A DNA stretch of 43,652 nt from Litorilituus lipolyticus (GCF_006439335.1 NZ_SAWY01000038.1:211805-255456), one strand, 5' to 3'; positions 1 to 9,515 are shown, numbered from the stretch's first letter. The notes: generated from the sequence alone by a model not told the origin. Program-made: numbers and translations.

Positions 1-55
1 ACTTCTAGCAGTTTTTTTTTCACCTGCAATTTACCTTTCTACTATTTCATCTTCA

Positions 56-83
56 TAAACACTTCATACAAAGCCAGTATAAG
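56..83 (+). promoter_or_regulatory. Promoter-like element before tRNA-like copy 1
   Basis: A -35-like TAAACA (56-61) is followed after 16 nt by TATAAG (78-83). A start about 7 nt further on would fall just upstream of the tRNA-like 5' end at 93. The corresponding element exists in copy 2 although the intervening bases have diverged. Confidence 0.4.
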
Positions 84-92
84 TGCAAAGTT

Positions 93-182
93 CTCGTAAT
101 AGCTCAGTTAGAAGAGCGATGGACTGTACTCTCTTAATAACAGCATGTGTCACTGATTGGTTCTCAAGCCCAGTTTGGGGAG
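93..182 (+). pseudogene. tRNA-like sequence, copy 1 (degenerate)
   Basis: A tRNA-type 5' half is visible: a 7-nt acceptor-like arm at 93-99, T-A at 100-101, and a D-arm with GCTC/GAGC stem. The D-loop reads AGTTAGAA, so the usual GG pair is lost. The anticodon region has no 5-bp stem with a 7-nt loop. In the T-arm, copy 1 carries two small insertions (ATTG and TC) relative to copy 2, which break the T-stem. The 3' acceptor strand pairs only in part with the 5' strand. It is most likely a tRNA pseudogene or a tRNA-derived RNA, not a decoding tRNA. Confidence 0.6.
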
Positions 183-206
183 CCACATTTAATGTGAAAA
201 TAAACC

Positions 207-227
207 TGCTTCTAGCAGTTTTTTTTT
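207..227 (+). terminator. Terminator-like hairpin at the repeat junction
   Basis: CTGCT and AGCAG pair around a 3-nt loop, followed at once by a run of about nine T residues. The stem is short, but the form fits an intrinsic terminator for copy 1. The same T-tract at 11-20 would end a unit lying upstream of the window. Copy 2 has lost this hairpin at its own downstream end. Confidence 0.5.
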
Positions 228-262
228 CGCCTGCAATTTACCTTTCTACAATTTCATCTTCA

Positions 263-290
263 TGAACACTTTATACTAAGTCAGTATAAA
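263..290 (+). promoter_or_regulatory. Promoter-like element before tRNA-like copy 2
   Basis: TGAACA (263-268), 16-nt spacer, TATAAA (285-290), in the same place relative to the tRNA-like core as in copy 1. Predicted transcription would start close to 297, a few bases before the acceptor strand at 301. Confidence 0.45.
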
Positions 291-300
291 TGCATAAGTT

Positions 301-384
301 CTCGCAATAGCTCAGTTAGAAGAGCGATGGACTGTACTCTCTTAATAACAGCATGTGTCACTGGTTCAAGCCCAGTTTTGGGAG
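301..384 (+). pseudogene. tRNA-like sequence, copy 2 (better preserved)
   Basis: The acceptor CTCGCAA (301-307) pairs with TTGGGAG (378-384) with one mismatch. The D-stem is GCTC (310-313) with GAGC (322-325). The T-arm is perfect: ACTGG, loop TTCAAGC, CCAGT (360-376), matching the TTCRANY loop consensus. The anticodon arm is abnormal: ATG (327-329) can pair with CAT (352-354) and CTGT (332-335) with ACAG (348-351), leaving a 2-nt bulge and a 12-nt loop. The D-loop lacks GG. One extra base lies between T-arm and acceptor, and no CCA follows. It looks like a tRNA whose anticodon loop was replaced by a longer insert. A structured non-tRNA RNA is the alternative. Confidence 0.6.
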
Positions 385-447
385 CTACATTTAATGTGAA
401 TATAAACCTGTATTTTTTCAAACCACAACTTTTAAAACCTATAGGCA

Positions 448-472
448 TAAAAAAACTGCCCTAAGGCAGTTT
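448..472 (-). terminator. Intrinsic terminator of the RND efflux operon
   Basis: The inverted repeat AAACTGCC / GGCAGTTT (453-460 / 465-472) with loop CTAA is followed, in minus-strand sense, by a T-run (the A-run at 448-455). It sits about 30 nt beyond the pump gene's stop. Confidence 0.8.
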
Positions 473-501
473 CTAAAATTAACAAGCTAATCACTTATGA
501 T

Positions 502-3500
502 TCATGGGCTGGCTGCATAAGCTTTAATATTAAACAACTTTTTAACATCTTCGACTAACATGTAATTTATCGGTACCAATAATAATGTTATAAACGTCGC
601 AAAAATAATCCCAAAGCCTAAAGATACAGCCATAGGAATTAAAAACTGAGCTTGTGTTTCCTTTTCAAACAGTAATGGCATTAAACCGATAAAGGTGGTT
701 AACGATGTTAACATCACAGGCCTAAACCTAGCCTGTCCTGCGGTGATCACTGCTGAAATCAACTTACTGCCTGCTAACCTTTTCTTATTAATAAAATCAA
801 CAAGGACTAAGCTATCATTAACAACAACTCCAATTAAAGCCATCAAACCTAACAAACTCATAATGGTAAGGTTCATACCCATAATCCAGTGTCCTATAAC
901 AGCGCCGATAGCACCAAAAGGAATCACTGACATCACTATTATCGGCTGACTATATGATTTGAAAGGTATGGCCAGTAAACAGTAAATTATAAAAAAGACA
1001 AAGATTAAACCTATAAATAAGCTATCAAAAGATTCAGCTTGCTCTCTCGCTTCCCCTTCTAAGCTATAACTCATACCAGGGTATTTAATCATCAACTGAG
1101 ATAGAAAATCTTCGAGATCATTATTTATAATTAACATATTGCTTTTTTCTTTATCAATATCAGCCGTGATATTCACCGTACGATACCTATCAATACGCCT
1201 AATTTCTGTTGGGCTTTTCCCAGGCTGTAACTGAGCAACATGCGATAAAGGGACCTGATTACCACTGGGTGTATCAACCAACATGTCGGTTAAATTAGCA
1301 ACAGATAGTCGCTCTTCGAGAGGAAAACGAAGCATAACTCTAACATCATCCCTTCCCCTTTGTATTCGCTGGACTTCAGCCCCAAAAAAGGCATCCCTTA
1401 CTTGCCTCACTAAACCCACTCTTGTTAAGCCCATGGCATGACCTTGTTCGGTCAATTCAATTTGCAACTCTTCTTTACCATCAGATAAACTGTCGGCAAT
1501 TTCAAAGCTTGTTGGATAGGTAGCAATCTTCTGTTTTACTTCTTCTGCAGCTTGTTTCAATGCATTAAGATCGGTTGATGCAAGTTGCACATCAAATGGA
1601 TCACCACCACGACCAAATTCAGCCCTAAAAGTAACACTCTCGGCACCAGGAAGTGGACCAATAGCATTACGCCATTCACGAACTATTTGACTTGAACTGA
1701 TCCCACTAATATTTTTCTCTGCGGGTTGAATTTCAAACCTAACTTGACCAGTATTGCTGCCTCTTCGGCCACCTGTAATGGCTAAAATATTTAATATTAG
1801 ACTTTCGTCTTCACCATTTTTATATTTCTTCTGTAATGCGTGAGCTGCATCAGACATTTTAACAATATAAGAGTCAACCACATCGTAACTACTACCTACG
1901 GGCATAGTTAAACTTGCTCTAACTGTTTCACTAGGTATACGGGGAAAGAAAGTAAATTTCATCCAACCACTCGAAATGAAAGATAAGATAAGTATGAACA
2001 CCCCCACAAAGATTGACAACGTTAATAAACGATACTCTACTGCTCTCGTTAAAATAGGCTGGTAATACTTAAGAATAATATTTTCAAAGCCATCAGCAAA
2101 ACCTTGTTGCCATTGAGAAAACCTAGATTGACTAACTTTTTCTTTTCGTAACTTTAAGTGTTTAAGATGAGATGGTAGTACAAACTTTGATTCAATTAAT
2201 GAAAAAAGTAACACAGGAATAACAATAACAGGGATTTGAGCAAACATAGCCCCGCGTTGTCCCTCGATAAAACCTAAAGGTAAAAAAGCAGCAACTGTAG
2301 TTAAAATACCAAAAGTAACAGGCGTTGCCACCTCTTGTGTGCCTTTGATAGCGGCATCAATACCAGATTCTGATGTACCAAGGTGACGATAAACATTCTC
2401 TCCCGTGACAATAGCATCATCAACAACAATACCAAGCACTAAGATAAAGCCAAATAAGCTCATGATATTTAAAGATATACCGAAGAACGGCATGATAATA
2501 AATGCGCCCATAAAACTAATAGGAATACCAATAGAAACCCAGAATGCAATGGACGGCCTAAGGAATAAGGTTAATAGCAGCAAAACTAAAAAACCGCCTT
2601 GTAAAGCATTCGATATCAAAGTGTTTAAACGTGCTTTTACCACTTGTGAGTCATCATCCCAATAACTTAAAATAAATCCTTCAGGTAAATCATCTTGACG
2701 CTCTTTAATATAAGCTTTCACAGCATCGGCAACTTCTATTGCACTTTGATTGCCAATTCTAAAGACTTCAATTAATGCGGCTTGTTGTCCATTAAAGCGA
2801 GCTCTTAGTGGGTTTTCTTCAAATCCATCCGTCAAAATAGCAATATCTTTTAGTTTAATAATACTGCCATCAGGGTGAGTTTTAATTACAATATTATCAA
2901 ATTCATCCTTTCGATAAGCCTGACCTTTAGTTCGGACAAGCACATCTCCGCCCTCTGAACGAATATTACCTGCTGACATATCCACAGAGCTTGCATTAAT
3001 AGCACTGGCGATCTCAGATAGTGTTAAATTAAATTCTCTAAGCTTATGCTGCTTAACATCAATACTGATTTCATAATCACGAACGGCATCTAAAGAAACT
3101 TGTGTAACTTGCGGTAAGCGTAATAAATCATCTCTAACTTGTTCGGCAAATTCTTTGACTTCTTTTTCCGAGTAAATTGACGATACCGTCACTGCCATGA
3201 CATCGCGCTTTCGTTGTTGTAACGCAATGATTGGGTTTTCAGCATCAACAGGAAAGGTATTTATTGCATCAACTCTACTTTTTATATCTGATAGTAACTC
3301 TCTTGCATCAAAGCCAGATTCTGTTTCTATGGCGACAGAAGCAGAGCCTTCTACTGATTTACTGGTAATTTTTTCGATACCTTCTAAATCTTGTACCGCT
3401 TCTTCAATACGAATTGCAATTCCTTGTTCAACATCTTCAGGTGTCGCACCACGTAAGCTTACACTAACGCTAATCACATCTGATTCAAAGGCAGGAAACA

Positions 3501-3603
3501 CTTCTAACGGAATACGAGTTTTCAAAGACATGACACCAAGCAATAAGATGGTGATCATCAATAAATTCGCAGCGACATGATTTCTAGCAAACCAAGCGAT
3601 CAT
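502..3603 (-). CDS. RND efflux pump, inner-membrane permease (HAE1/AcrB-like)
   Basis: This is the proton-driven permease of a tripartite exporter, 1033 aa, the usual AcrB-family length. A first membrane helix near residues 10-30 is followed by a large periplasmic region, a block of helices from about 335, a second periplasmic region and a C-terminal helix block. The TM4 acidic pair is present (D395-D396 in GIVVDDAIV). At the TM10 position where AcrB has Lys940 this protein has N929-D930 in VVVNDSLVLVDF, so its proton relay must differ. It is the last gene of a minus-strand operon, its start overlapping the adaptor stop by 4 bp (ATGA), which suggests translational coupling. Substrates cannot be told from sequence; the family covers drugs, detergents and hydrophobic compounds. 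Confidence 0.93.
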   Translation of the reverse strand: MIAWFARNHVAANLLMITILLLGVMSLKTRIPLEVFPAFESDVISVSVSLRGATPEDVEQGIAIRIEEAVQDLEGIEKITSKSVEGSASVAIETESGFDARELLSDIKSRVDAINTFPVDAENPIIALQQRKRDVMAVTVSSIYSEKEVKEFAEQVRDDLLRLPQVTQVSLDAVRDYEISIDVKQHKLREFNLTLSEIASAINASSVDMSAGNIRSEGGDVLVRTKGQAYRKDEFDNIVIKTHPDGSIIKLKDIAILTDGFEENPLRARFNGQQAALIEVFRIGNQSAIEVADAVKAYIKERQDDLPEGFILSYWDDDSQVVKARLNTLISNALQGGFLVLLLLTLFLRPSIAFWVSIGIPISFMGAFIIMPFFGISLNIMSLFGFILVLGIVVDDAIVTGENVYRHLGTSESGIDAAIKGTQEVATPVTFGILTTVAAFLPLGFIEGQRGAMFAQIPVIVIPVLLFSLIESKFVLPSHLKHLKLRKEKVSQSRFSQWQQGFADGFENIILKYYQPILTRAVEYRLLTLSIFVGVFILILSFISSGWMKFTFFPRIPSETVRASLTMPVGSSYDVVDSYIVKMSDAAHALQKKYKNGEDESLILNILAITGGRRGSNTGQVRFEIQPAEKNISGISSSQIVREWRNAIGPLPGAESVTFRAEFGRGGDPFDVQLASTDLNALKQAAEEVKQKIATYPTSFEIADSLSDGKEELQIELTEQGHAMGLTRVGLVRQVRDAFFGAEVQRIQRGRDDVRVMLRFPLEERLSVANLTDMLVDTPSGNQVPLSHVAQLQPGKSPTEIRRIDRYRTVNITADIDKEKSNMLIINNDLEDFLSQLMIKYPGMSYSLEGEAREQAESFDSLFIGLIFVFFIIYCLLAIPFKSYSQPIIVMSVIPFGAIGAVIGHWIMGMNLTIMSLLGLMALIGVVVNDSLVLVDFINKKRLAGSKLISAVITAGQARFRPVMLTSLTTFIGLMPLLFEKETQAQFLIPMAVSLGFGIIFATFITLLLVPINYMLVEDVKKLFNIKAYAASP

Positions 3604-4871
3604 TTTGATTCTCCGTTAACTTTATGCTTACCTTTATTTTTAAACTCTCCTTTACCCTTTTTCTCTGCATTGCTGTTTGCTGAACTTGCTTTGTTACGAG
3701 TAACACCATCCACAGAAGATATGGTGACTAAAGTACCCGATGTCACTTGCCCTAACGGTGTTAGCACTAATAAATCATTTTCACTCAAGCCGCTGCTTAT
3801 CAGTGATAGCTCTTCATTTTGCCATGCAATAACCAGCTCTTTTCGAATTAAACGGTTATCCTTAACTAAGTAAACATAGCTACCTTGATAAATAGCACTG
3901 TTAGGAATAGCGAGTACATTATTTAAAGTACGTCCTTTAATACTCGCACTAACATATTGACCAATTTTAATTGGCATATTATTTCGAGGCGATATGCCAT
4001 AAGGATCATCAACTTGAGCGACAACATAAAGCTGTTGCGAGTTTTGATCAAATGCACCCTCGGTTCTGACAATATGCCCAAGCCATTCTTGCTTTATTGA
4101 TATTTCTGAAAAAATTGAAACCTGCGGATATGTTTTATTTATTAGCTTATTATTCAAGTCATTTTCAGGCAAATCGATATAAGGTAAGTCAATGTTTTTA
4201 AGGGGTAATCTTATTTCAACATAATCAGTCGCATATATTTCAGCCAGTTGATTGCCCATCGAAATCACTTGCCCTAAGTCAACAAATTTATTAAGTATCC
4301 GTCCGTCATAAGGCGCTTTAATTCGCGTTCTTTCTAATGCTAATTCAGCTTTAGATAACTTTGCTTCTGCAGATAATACATTTGCTTGTGCTGCTAAAAG
4401 TTGCGGTTTTCTTAATACCAGATCAGGTGCTTGTTCTTCATTACCAAGTCGTTTCCAGTCTTGTAGAGCCTGTTCAACCCTTGCTCTCTCTTCACTTAAC
4501 GCTTGTTTTGCAGTAAATAATGTCGCTTGGGCTATCTTTATTTCAACTTGATAATCTCGATTATCTATTTCGACTAACACCTCGCCCTTTTTAAAGAAAC
4601 TTCCTTCCTGAAAATTTGGACTGATCGCCATAATTTGACCAGAAACTTGTGGCAATAGCATGCTCTGTGTTCGTGGTTTTACAGTACCATAACTGGAAAG
4701 CTCTAACGTTAAATCACGTAATGATAGTGTTTGTACATCAACCATAAGTTGAGGTTTATTAGTCGTTCTTGCTTTTTTGGCACTAGGAGGGAAACTAGTG
4801 ACCGTATAAGCGACTAGAATAAAGCCAACCAATACAACGAGAGGTAAAAGTTTTTTTGTTAATGAATTCAT
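3600..4871 (-). CDS. RND efflux adaptor (membrane fusion protein)
   Basis: This periplasmic adaptor links the pump at 502-3603 to the outer-membrane factor at 4896-6416. It has an N-terminal membrane anchor (KKLLPLVVLVGFILVAYTV) and no lipobox cysteine, so it is probably tethered by an uncleaved helix. A biotinyl-lipoyl-like half follows (QVSGQIMAISPNFQEGSFFK), then an alpha-helical hairpin rich in Ala, Glu and Gln, the second lipoyl half (TRIKAPYDGRI) and a beta-barrel. The C-terminus is Lys- and Asn-rich. A GTG codon at 4880 could also start it; I chose the ATG three codons later, though neither has a strong Shine-Dalgarno. It lies 24 bp after the outer-membrane gene and overlaps the pump gene by 4 bp. 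Confidence 0.9.
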   Translation of the reverse strand: MNSLTKKLLPLVVLVGFILVAYTVTSFPPSAKKARTTNKPQLMVDVQTLSLRDLTLELSSYGTVKPRTQSMLLPQVSGQIMAISPNFQEGSFFKKGEVLVEIDNRDYQVEIKIAQATLFTAKQALSEERARVEQALQDWKRLGNEEQAPDLVLRKPQLLAAQANVLSAEAKLSKAELALERTRIKAPYDGRILNKFVDLGQVISMGNQLAEIYATDYVEIRLPLKNIDLPYIDLPENDLNNKLINKTYPQVSIFSEISIKQEWLGHIVRTEGAFDQNSQQLYVVAQVDDPYGISPRNNMPIKIGQYVSASIKGRTLNNVLAIPNSAIYQGSYVYLVKDNRLIRKELVIAWQNEELSLISSGLSENDLLVLTPLGQVTSGTLVTISSVDGVTRNKASSANSNAEKKGKGEFKNKGKHKVNGESK

Positions 4872-4895
4872 ATTCTTCACTTTAATAAGTTGATA

Positions 4896-6416
4896 TTAGT
4901 ATTGAGGTTTTGCAGCAATATCTTGTGATACTGGAGTATCTGAGGCATTAAAATTACCTCCTAATGCAACATAAACCCCTATTCTATTTTGAAGTAACTG
5001 ATTGGTTAGCTGAATTAATGTCGTTTGGGCATCAAAAGCTCTTCGTTGAGATTCAAGTACTGTGGTATAACTAACAAGTCCCTTTAAGTATTGATTAAAC
5101 GATAAATTTTCAGCTGCAATCGCATTATCTTTCGCTAAACGATAATGTGAAAATTGTTCCTTTAATGCACTTCTATTACTTATTTGTTCTTCCACATTAG
5201 CAAAAGCTTGGTATACCTCGTGTAAATACTCTTGTTCTTTTTGCACAACCCGTAATCGAGCTTGCTCTTCTAGAGCATCCAACTTGCCCGCATTAAATAA
5301 TGGTATCGTAATATTGCCAATTAACGACCAAGCCAATGCATCTACATCAAGTAAACTCGATAATTCATCAGAACTTGTGCCTGTATTAGCATTTAATGAT
5401 ATTCGAGGAAATTTTGCTTTATGGGCTACGGCTAACCCTGCATCTAAAGCAAGTAACTCATACCAGGTTGCTCTTATATCAGTTCTTCTTGCTAATAATT
5501 CACCCGGTAAGCCGGTCGGAATATCATCGGTGATTACAGGTAAAGTTTTATCCGTTGATAATTTAGCACTTGGGTAATCCCCCATAAGTAACTCTAATTG
5601 CCTACTTGCTCTTAATACAACCTGCTTTTGATCGGCAACACGTGCAAACTCTCGGTTGACATCATTTTGCGTAAGATAAACGTCTAACGCTTGGCTTAAA
5701 CCTAAACGATATGAAGCTTGTATGGTGGAAAGGTTGTGTTGTAGGTTGTTTGCTCGGTTTTGATAAAGAGTTAATAGTTGAGAGGCTTCAACAAGGTTAA
5801 ACCAACTTCTCGCTATTTCAGCGACCAAATTAATCTTGCTACCCTCGTAAGTAGATTGAGCCGCTGCAAAGTTTAGCCTATCTTGTAGTTGCTCATCTGA
5901 TAACTTACCCCATAAATCAACCTCATAACTTAACTGTAAACCTAGTTCGTTATTGGTTTGATAACTATCAACAGAATTATTCACTCTTTTATTTCGACTG
6001 CTAGTCATGGCTAATGACAGTTCAGGTAAGTCAGATGCACCAGATACATTTAACTTTTGTTGAGCAATAGCCATAGATGACAATTGTGCTTTTAATTGAT
6101 AATTGTTTTCTAATGCATAATGGACCATTGAGCTTAACAAAGGATCGTTCAGGCTACTTAACCAACCATCTAATTGAGCAAAGTCGTTATTAGCTACTTC
6201 TTCTTGAGAATGGCTGCTTATAACACTGGAATCAACATCATGGCCAGGTTGAGTTTGAGACTGCCACGTAGTTGGGCTTTGTAAGTTCCTAGTTTTATCG
6301 CTAATAGCTGAGTCGGTTGCACAGCCAAAGGTTAAGCAAGCTAAAAATAAAGGAGATAACATGGGCTTGAAAAATTTTTTATCCCATGGATTTAAAACAT
6401 AGTTATTATTTATCAT
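4896..6416 (-). CDS. RND efflux outer-membrane factor, TolC/NodT-type lipoprotein
   Basis: This is the outer-membrane channel of the exporter and the first gene of the operon. The chosen start gives an N-terminus with a hydrophobic stretch ending in LACLTFGC, a lipobox, so the mature protein is predicted to be a lipoprotein beginning at that Cys. The remainder shows two related OEP repeats, typical of TolC-like trimers, including the conserved region LPGELLARRTDIRATWYEL at the start of the second repeat. The reading frame is open to an ATG at 6479, but that adds 21 residues before a poorly placed signal peptide; the ATG at 6416 has AGAAG upstream. An ATG nearer the signal peptide is also possible. 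About 506 aa. Confidence 0.88.
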   Translation of the reverse strand: MINNNYVLNPWDKKFFKPMLSPLFLACLTFGCATDSAISDKTRNLQSPTTWQSQTQPGHDVDSSVISSHSQEEVANNDFAQLDGWLSSLNDPLLSSMVHYALENNYQLKAQLSSMAIAQQKLNVSGASDLPELSLAMTSSRNKRVNNSVDSYQTNNELGLQLSYEVDLWGKLSDEQLQDRLNFAAAQSTYEGSKINLVAEIARSWFNLVEASQLLTLYQNRANNLQHNLSTIQASYRLGLSQALDVYLTQNDVNREFARVADQKQVVLRASRQLELLMGDYPSAKLSTDKTLPVITDDIPTGLPGELLARRTDIRATWYELLALDAGLAVAHKAKFPRISLNANTGTSSDELSSLLDVDALAWSLIGNITIPLFNAGKLDALEEQARLRVVQKEQEYLHEVYQAFANVEEQISNRSALKEQFSHYRLAKDNAIAAENLSFNQYLKGLVSYTTVLESQRRAFDAQTTLIQLTNQLLQNRIGVYVALGGNFNASDTPVSQDIAAKPQY

Positions 6417-6620
6417 GCAGATACTTCTATGATTAATTAATTGATAATAATCTAAGACCAGCATAATAAATAAAGCCATTGCGACTCACAAAGGACTTTA
6501 CAAAAGTTTACACTCGCCAATTGATTAATTTAAACAGAAATAATGGTTAATAGATAAAATGTAGCACGTAAATATCACGGTGCAGCACTGTGCAATGTTT
6601 AAATTTGTTAACCTTCAGGC

Positions 6621-6654
6621 ATAAAAAAACCTAGCTAACGCTAGGTTTTTATAA
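6621..6654. terminator. Bidirectional intrinsic terminator after clpA
   Basis: A 9-bp inverted repeat AAACCTAGC / GCTAGGTTT (6627-6635 / 6640-6648) with loop TAAC has an A-run on the left and a T-run on the right. It ends clpA on the minus strand. It separates clpA from the efflux operon, which is also on the minus strand and therefore needs its own promoter in 6417-6620. Confidence 0.8.
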
Positions 6655-6667
6655 ACATATTTAGTGG

Positions 6668-8929
6668 TTACTTAGAAGTCACTAACTCTTGCTTACTCTC
6701 AAAATTAATAACCAACTTATCCTTTTTCACGGTGACTTTCGCAATACCGCCATGGGTTAGTTCGCCAAATAATAACTCATTAGCTAACTCTTTCTTAAGC
6801 TGCTCTTGAATCAATCTACTCATTGGCCTTGCGCCCATTGCTTTATCATAGCCTTTTTCAGCTAACCAAGCCTTCGCACCTTTTGTTAATTCTAATGAAA
6901 CACCTTTTTCATCAAGTTGTGCTTGAAGTTCCACAATGAATTTATCAACTACTTGCAAAATAACGTCCGTTGATAAATGGTCAAACCAAACAATATTATC
7001 TAAACGATTTCTAAATTCTGGTGAAAAGACTTTATTAATCTCGCTTAATGCATCAAGACTGTGATCTTGTTGTTGAAAGCCAATAGACTGTCTGACTGTT
7101 TCTTGAACACCAGCATTAGTGGTTAATACTAAAATGATATTTCTAAAGTCAGCCTTACGACCATTATTATCAGTTAATGTACCATGATCCATGACTTGCA
7201 ATAAAATGTTATATACGTCTTCATGAGCTTTTTCTATTTCATCTAATAAAACTACAGCATGAGGATGCTTTAATACCGCATCAGTTAGTAAACCACCTTG
7301 TTCATAACCAACATAACCAGGAGGCGCACCAATTAAACGACTAACAGCATGTTTTTCCATATACTCAGACATATCATATCTTAGTAATTCGACGCCTAAG
7401 ATTTTAGCTAACTGTTGAGTAATTTCTGTTTTACCCACACCTGTAGGCCCTGCAAATAAAAACGAACCGACAGGTTTTTCATCATTACCAAGACCAGCCC
7501 GTGACAACCTGATAACAGAGCTTAACTCATCAATAGCTTTATCTTGACCAAAAACTACCAATTTCAAGTTACGGTCTAAATTTTTCAAACTATCTTTTTC
7601 TGTAAGTGATACTGATTTCTCTGGAACACGCGCCATTTTTGCCACAATGGTTTCAATATCGTTATTATTGATAACTTTTTTGCGCTTACTTGGCGCAACT
7701 AGTTGCTGCTTAGCTCCGGCTTCATCAATAACATCTATGGCTTTATCTGGTAAAAATCGTTCATTAATATATTTTGCTGATAATTGAGCTGCCGCATGCA
7801 AAGCTTTATTGGTATAGCGGATGCCATGATGGGATTCATATTTATCTTTCAAACCTTGTAAGATTTTAGTGGTATCAGCAATACTTGGCTCAGCAATATC
7901 TATTTTTTGGAATCGCCTTGCCAGAGCGCGATCTTTTTCAAATATACTTTGATATTCTTGATAGGTCGTTGAACCTAAACAACGTAATTTTCCAGCAGAC
8001 AATAGCGGCTTGATTAGGTTTGATGCGTCCATCATGCCACCTGAAGCAGCACCTGCACCAATGATGGTATGTATTTCATCAATAAACAGTACCGCATTTA
8101 CATCATTTTCAAGCTCTTTTAATAAAGCCTTGAAACGTTTTTCAAAGTCACCACGGTATTTTGTACCGGCTAATAATGCGCCCATGTCTAATGAATAAAT
8201 AGTAGCGTCACTTAAGAAGTCAGGGACTTGTTCATTAACAATTAAGTTGGCAAGTCCTTCTGCAATAGCTGTTTTACCTACGCCCGCTTCACCGACAAAT
8301 AACGGGTTGTTTTTACGACGACGACTTAACACTTGTAAAGTGCGTTCAAGTTCATCATCACGACCAATTAACGGGTCAATATTACCTTTCAGAGCTTCTT
8401 CGTTTAAATTAACGGCAAAATTTTCAATAGTTCTAGGCTCTTCTTCAACAGGTTGCTCGTTTTCACCTACATGACTTGGTGAATCATGGCCATCAACTTT
8501 AGCAATGCCATGAGAAATGTAATTAACAATATCTAAGCGGCTAATATCTGCCTTTTTAAGAATATATGCCGCTTGTGATTCTTGTTCACTAAATATAGCC
8601 ACAAGTACATTTGAACCACTAACTTCATTCTTACCTGATGATTGTACGTGAAAAACGGCTCTTTGAAGTACTCGTTGAAAACCAAGTGTGGGTTGAGTTT
8701 CTCTTTCTTCTTCACCAGCGGGAATCATTGGCGTTGTTTCATTAATAAACTCTAATAAGTTCTTTCGTAATTGAGTTAAATCCGCCCCACATGCACCGAG
8801 TGCTTCTATCGCTGAGGGATTATCTAAAAGAGCCAATAATAAATGTTCAACCGTCATAAACTCGTGGCGTGACTCTTTAGCTTGGCGAAAGGCTAAGTTT
8901 AATGATATTTCTAGGTCTTTGTTAAGCAT
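6668..8929 (-). CDS. clpA: ATP-dependent Clp protease ATPase subunit ClpA
   Basis: ClpA is the AAA+ unfoldase that feeds substrates into ClpP and takes N-end-rule substrates from ClpS. The 753-aa length matches the family. The N-domain (about 1-145) with paired Clp-N repeats is followed by an acidic linker, AAA domain 1 (Walker A GEAGVGKT at 213-220, Walker B VLFIDEIH) and AAA domain 2 (GPTGVGKT near 490-500, [11 protein letters not shown]). The ClpP-docking tripeptide IGF is visible in RQSIGFQQQ. The start has GGAG a few bases upstream. It lies 20 bp after clpS in the same direction, so the two are almost certainly co-transcribed. clpP is not in the window. Confidence 0.97.
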   Translation of the reverse strand: MLNKDLEISLNLAFRQAKESRHEFMTVEHLLLALLDNPSAIEALGACGADLTQLRKNLLEFINETTPMIPAGEEERETQPTLGFQRVLQRAVFHVQSSGKNEVSGSNVLVAIFSEQESQAAYILKKADISRLDIVNYISHGIAKVDGHDSPSHVGENEQPVEEEPRTIENFAVNLNEEALKGNIDPLIGRDDELERTLQVLSRRRKNNPLFVGEAGVGKTAIAEGLANLIVNEQVPDFLSDATIYSLDMGALLAGTKYRGDFEKRFKALLKELENDVNAVLFIDEIHTIIGAGAASGGMMDASNLIKPLLSAGKLRCLGSTTYQEYQSIFEKDRALARRFQKIDIAEPSIADTTKILQGLKDKYESHHGIRYTNKALHAAAQLSAKYINERFLPDKAIDVIDEAGAKQQLVAPSKRKKVINNNDIETIVAKMARVPEKSVSLTEKDSLKNLDRNLKLVVFGQDKAIDELSSVIRLSRAGLGNDEKPVGSFLFAGPTGVGKTEITQQLAKILGVELLRYDMSEYMEKHAVSRLIGAPPGYVGYEQGGLLTDAVLKHPHAVVLLDEIEKAHEDVYNILLQVMDHGTLTDNNGRKADFRNIILVLTTNAGVQETVRQSIGFQQQDHSLDALSEINKVFSPEFRNRLDNIVWFDHLSTDVILQVVDKFIVELQAQLDEKGVSLELTKGAKAWLAEKGYDKAMGARPMSRLIQEQLKKELANELLFGELTHGGIAKVTVKKDKLVINFESKQELVTSK

Positions 8930-8949
8930 AGGTACTCCAATTAACTATG

Positions 8950-9270
8950 TTATGCTTTTTCAACTACGCACTTAAGAGGGTGCTCATGTTCAAAAGCAAA
9001 ACGGACAACATGATCTACTTTGGTTTCTGCAATATCTGCAGTAAATGTGCCACAAAGGCCCTTACCTTTATAATGAACGGTTAACATTATCTCAGTTGCT
9101 TGTTCAGCATTTTTATTAAAAAATTTCCTTAACACTTCTACAACAAAATCCATTGGTGTGTAATCATCATTTAATAAGAAAACATGGTATTTAGCCGGCT
9201 CTCTTATTTGCTTTTCTACTTCATCTTCAACAGCAGTATCACTATCAAAGAACTCTTTCCAGTTACTCAT
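8950..9270 (-). CDS. clpS: ClpAP adaptor protein ClpS
   Basis: ClpS binds proteins with destabilising N-terminal residues and delivers them to the ClpA N-domain. The length of 106 aa is normal. A flexible N-terminal tail of about 30 residues precedes the core, where [20 protein letters not shown] carries the Asn-Asp-Asp that bind the substrate N-terminus. The [20 protein letters not shown] segment completes the fold. It is the promoter-proximal gene of clpS-clpA and is divergent from the cold-shock-domain gene at 9516, an arrangement conserved in enterobacteria and vibrios. Confidence 0.97.
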   Translation of the reverse strand: MSNWKEFFDSDTAVEDEVEKQIREPAKYHVFLLNDDYTPMDFVVEVLRKFFNKNAEQATEIMLTVHYKGKGLCGTFTADIAETKVDHVVRFAFEHEHPLKCVVEKA

Positions 9271-9358
9271 ATCTTTATCTTAGACTCTTGTTATCACTTT
9301 TGCTGTAACTTTTCTGTTATTAAAGCATAAAAAAATCGTAAATTTCTGCCTTTTTAAC

Positions 9359-9386
9359 TTGACTAATTCAGGAAATTATCTACGAT
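9359..9386 (+). promoter_or_regulatory. Possible promoter of the cspD-like gene
   Basis: TTGACT (9359-9364), 16-nt spacer, TACGAT (9381-9386). The -35 element is good and the -10 is weak; TATAAG at about 9389 is another candidate. The resulting leader would be about 120 nt, which is compatible with a structured cold-shock-type 5' UTR. Confidence 0.35.
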
Positions 9387-9515
9387 TCTATAAGTGGCTA
9401 ATTTTTAGCCTCTCAATTGCTTGTGTAAATGCAATAGCTTAGTTTCTGCCTTTTTTGGCGAATAGGTTAAGTTAAACATAATTCAGAACTGATGGATATA
9501 GAAGGAAGTAGATGT

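Larger units (their letters stand above)
2..410 (+). repeat. Two tandem ~207-bp direct repeat units with tRNA-like cores
   Basis: Unit 1 runs from about 2 to 208 and unit 2 from about 209 to 410. Both open with the same run (CTTCTAGCAG followed by a long T-tract) and close with ATAAACCTG. They differ by scattered substitutions and small indels, but positions 98-155 and 306-363 (58 nt) are identical. Each unit contains, in order, a terminator-like T-tract inherited from the preceding junction, a promoter-like element and a tRNA-like sequence. The left window edge cuts the first terminator-like hairpin, so more units may lie upstream. I see no protein-coding gene between 1 and 501. Confidence 0.85.

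Noticed and set aside
83..265. A 60-codon plus-strand frame across the left repeat
   Set aside because: It runs through the tRNA-like core and the T-tract of the next repeat unit, has no ribosome-binding site and no protein-like composition. The second unit does not keep the frame.
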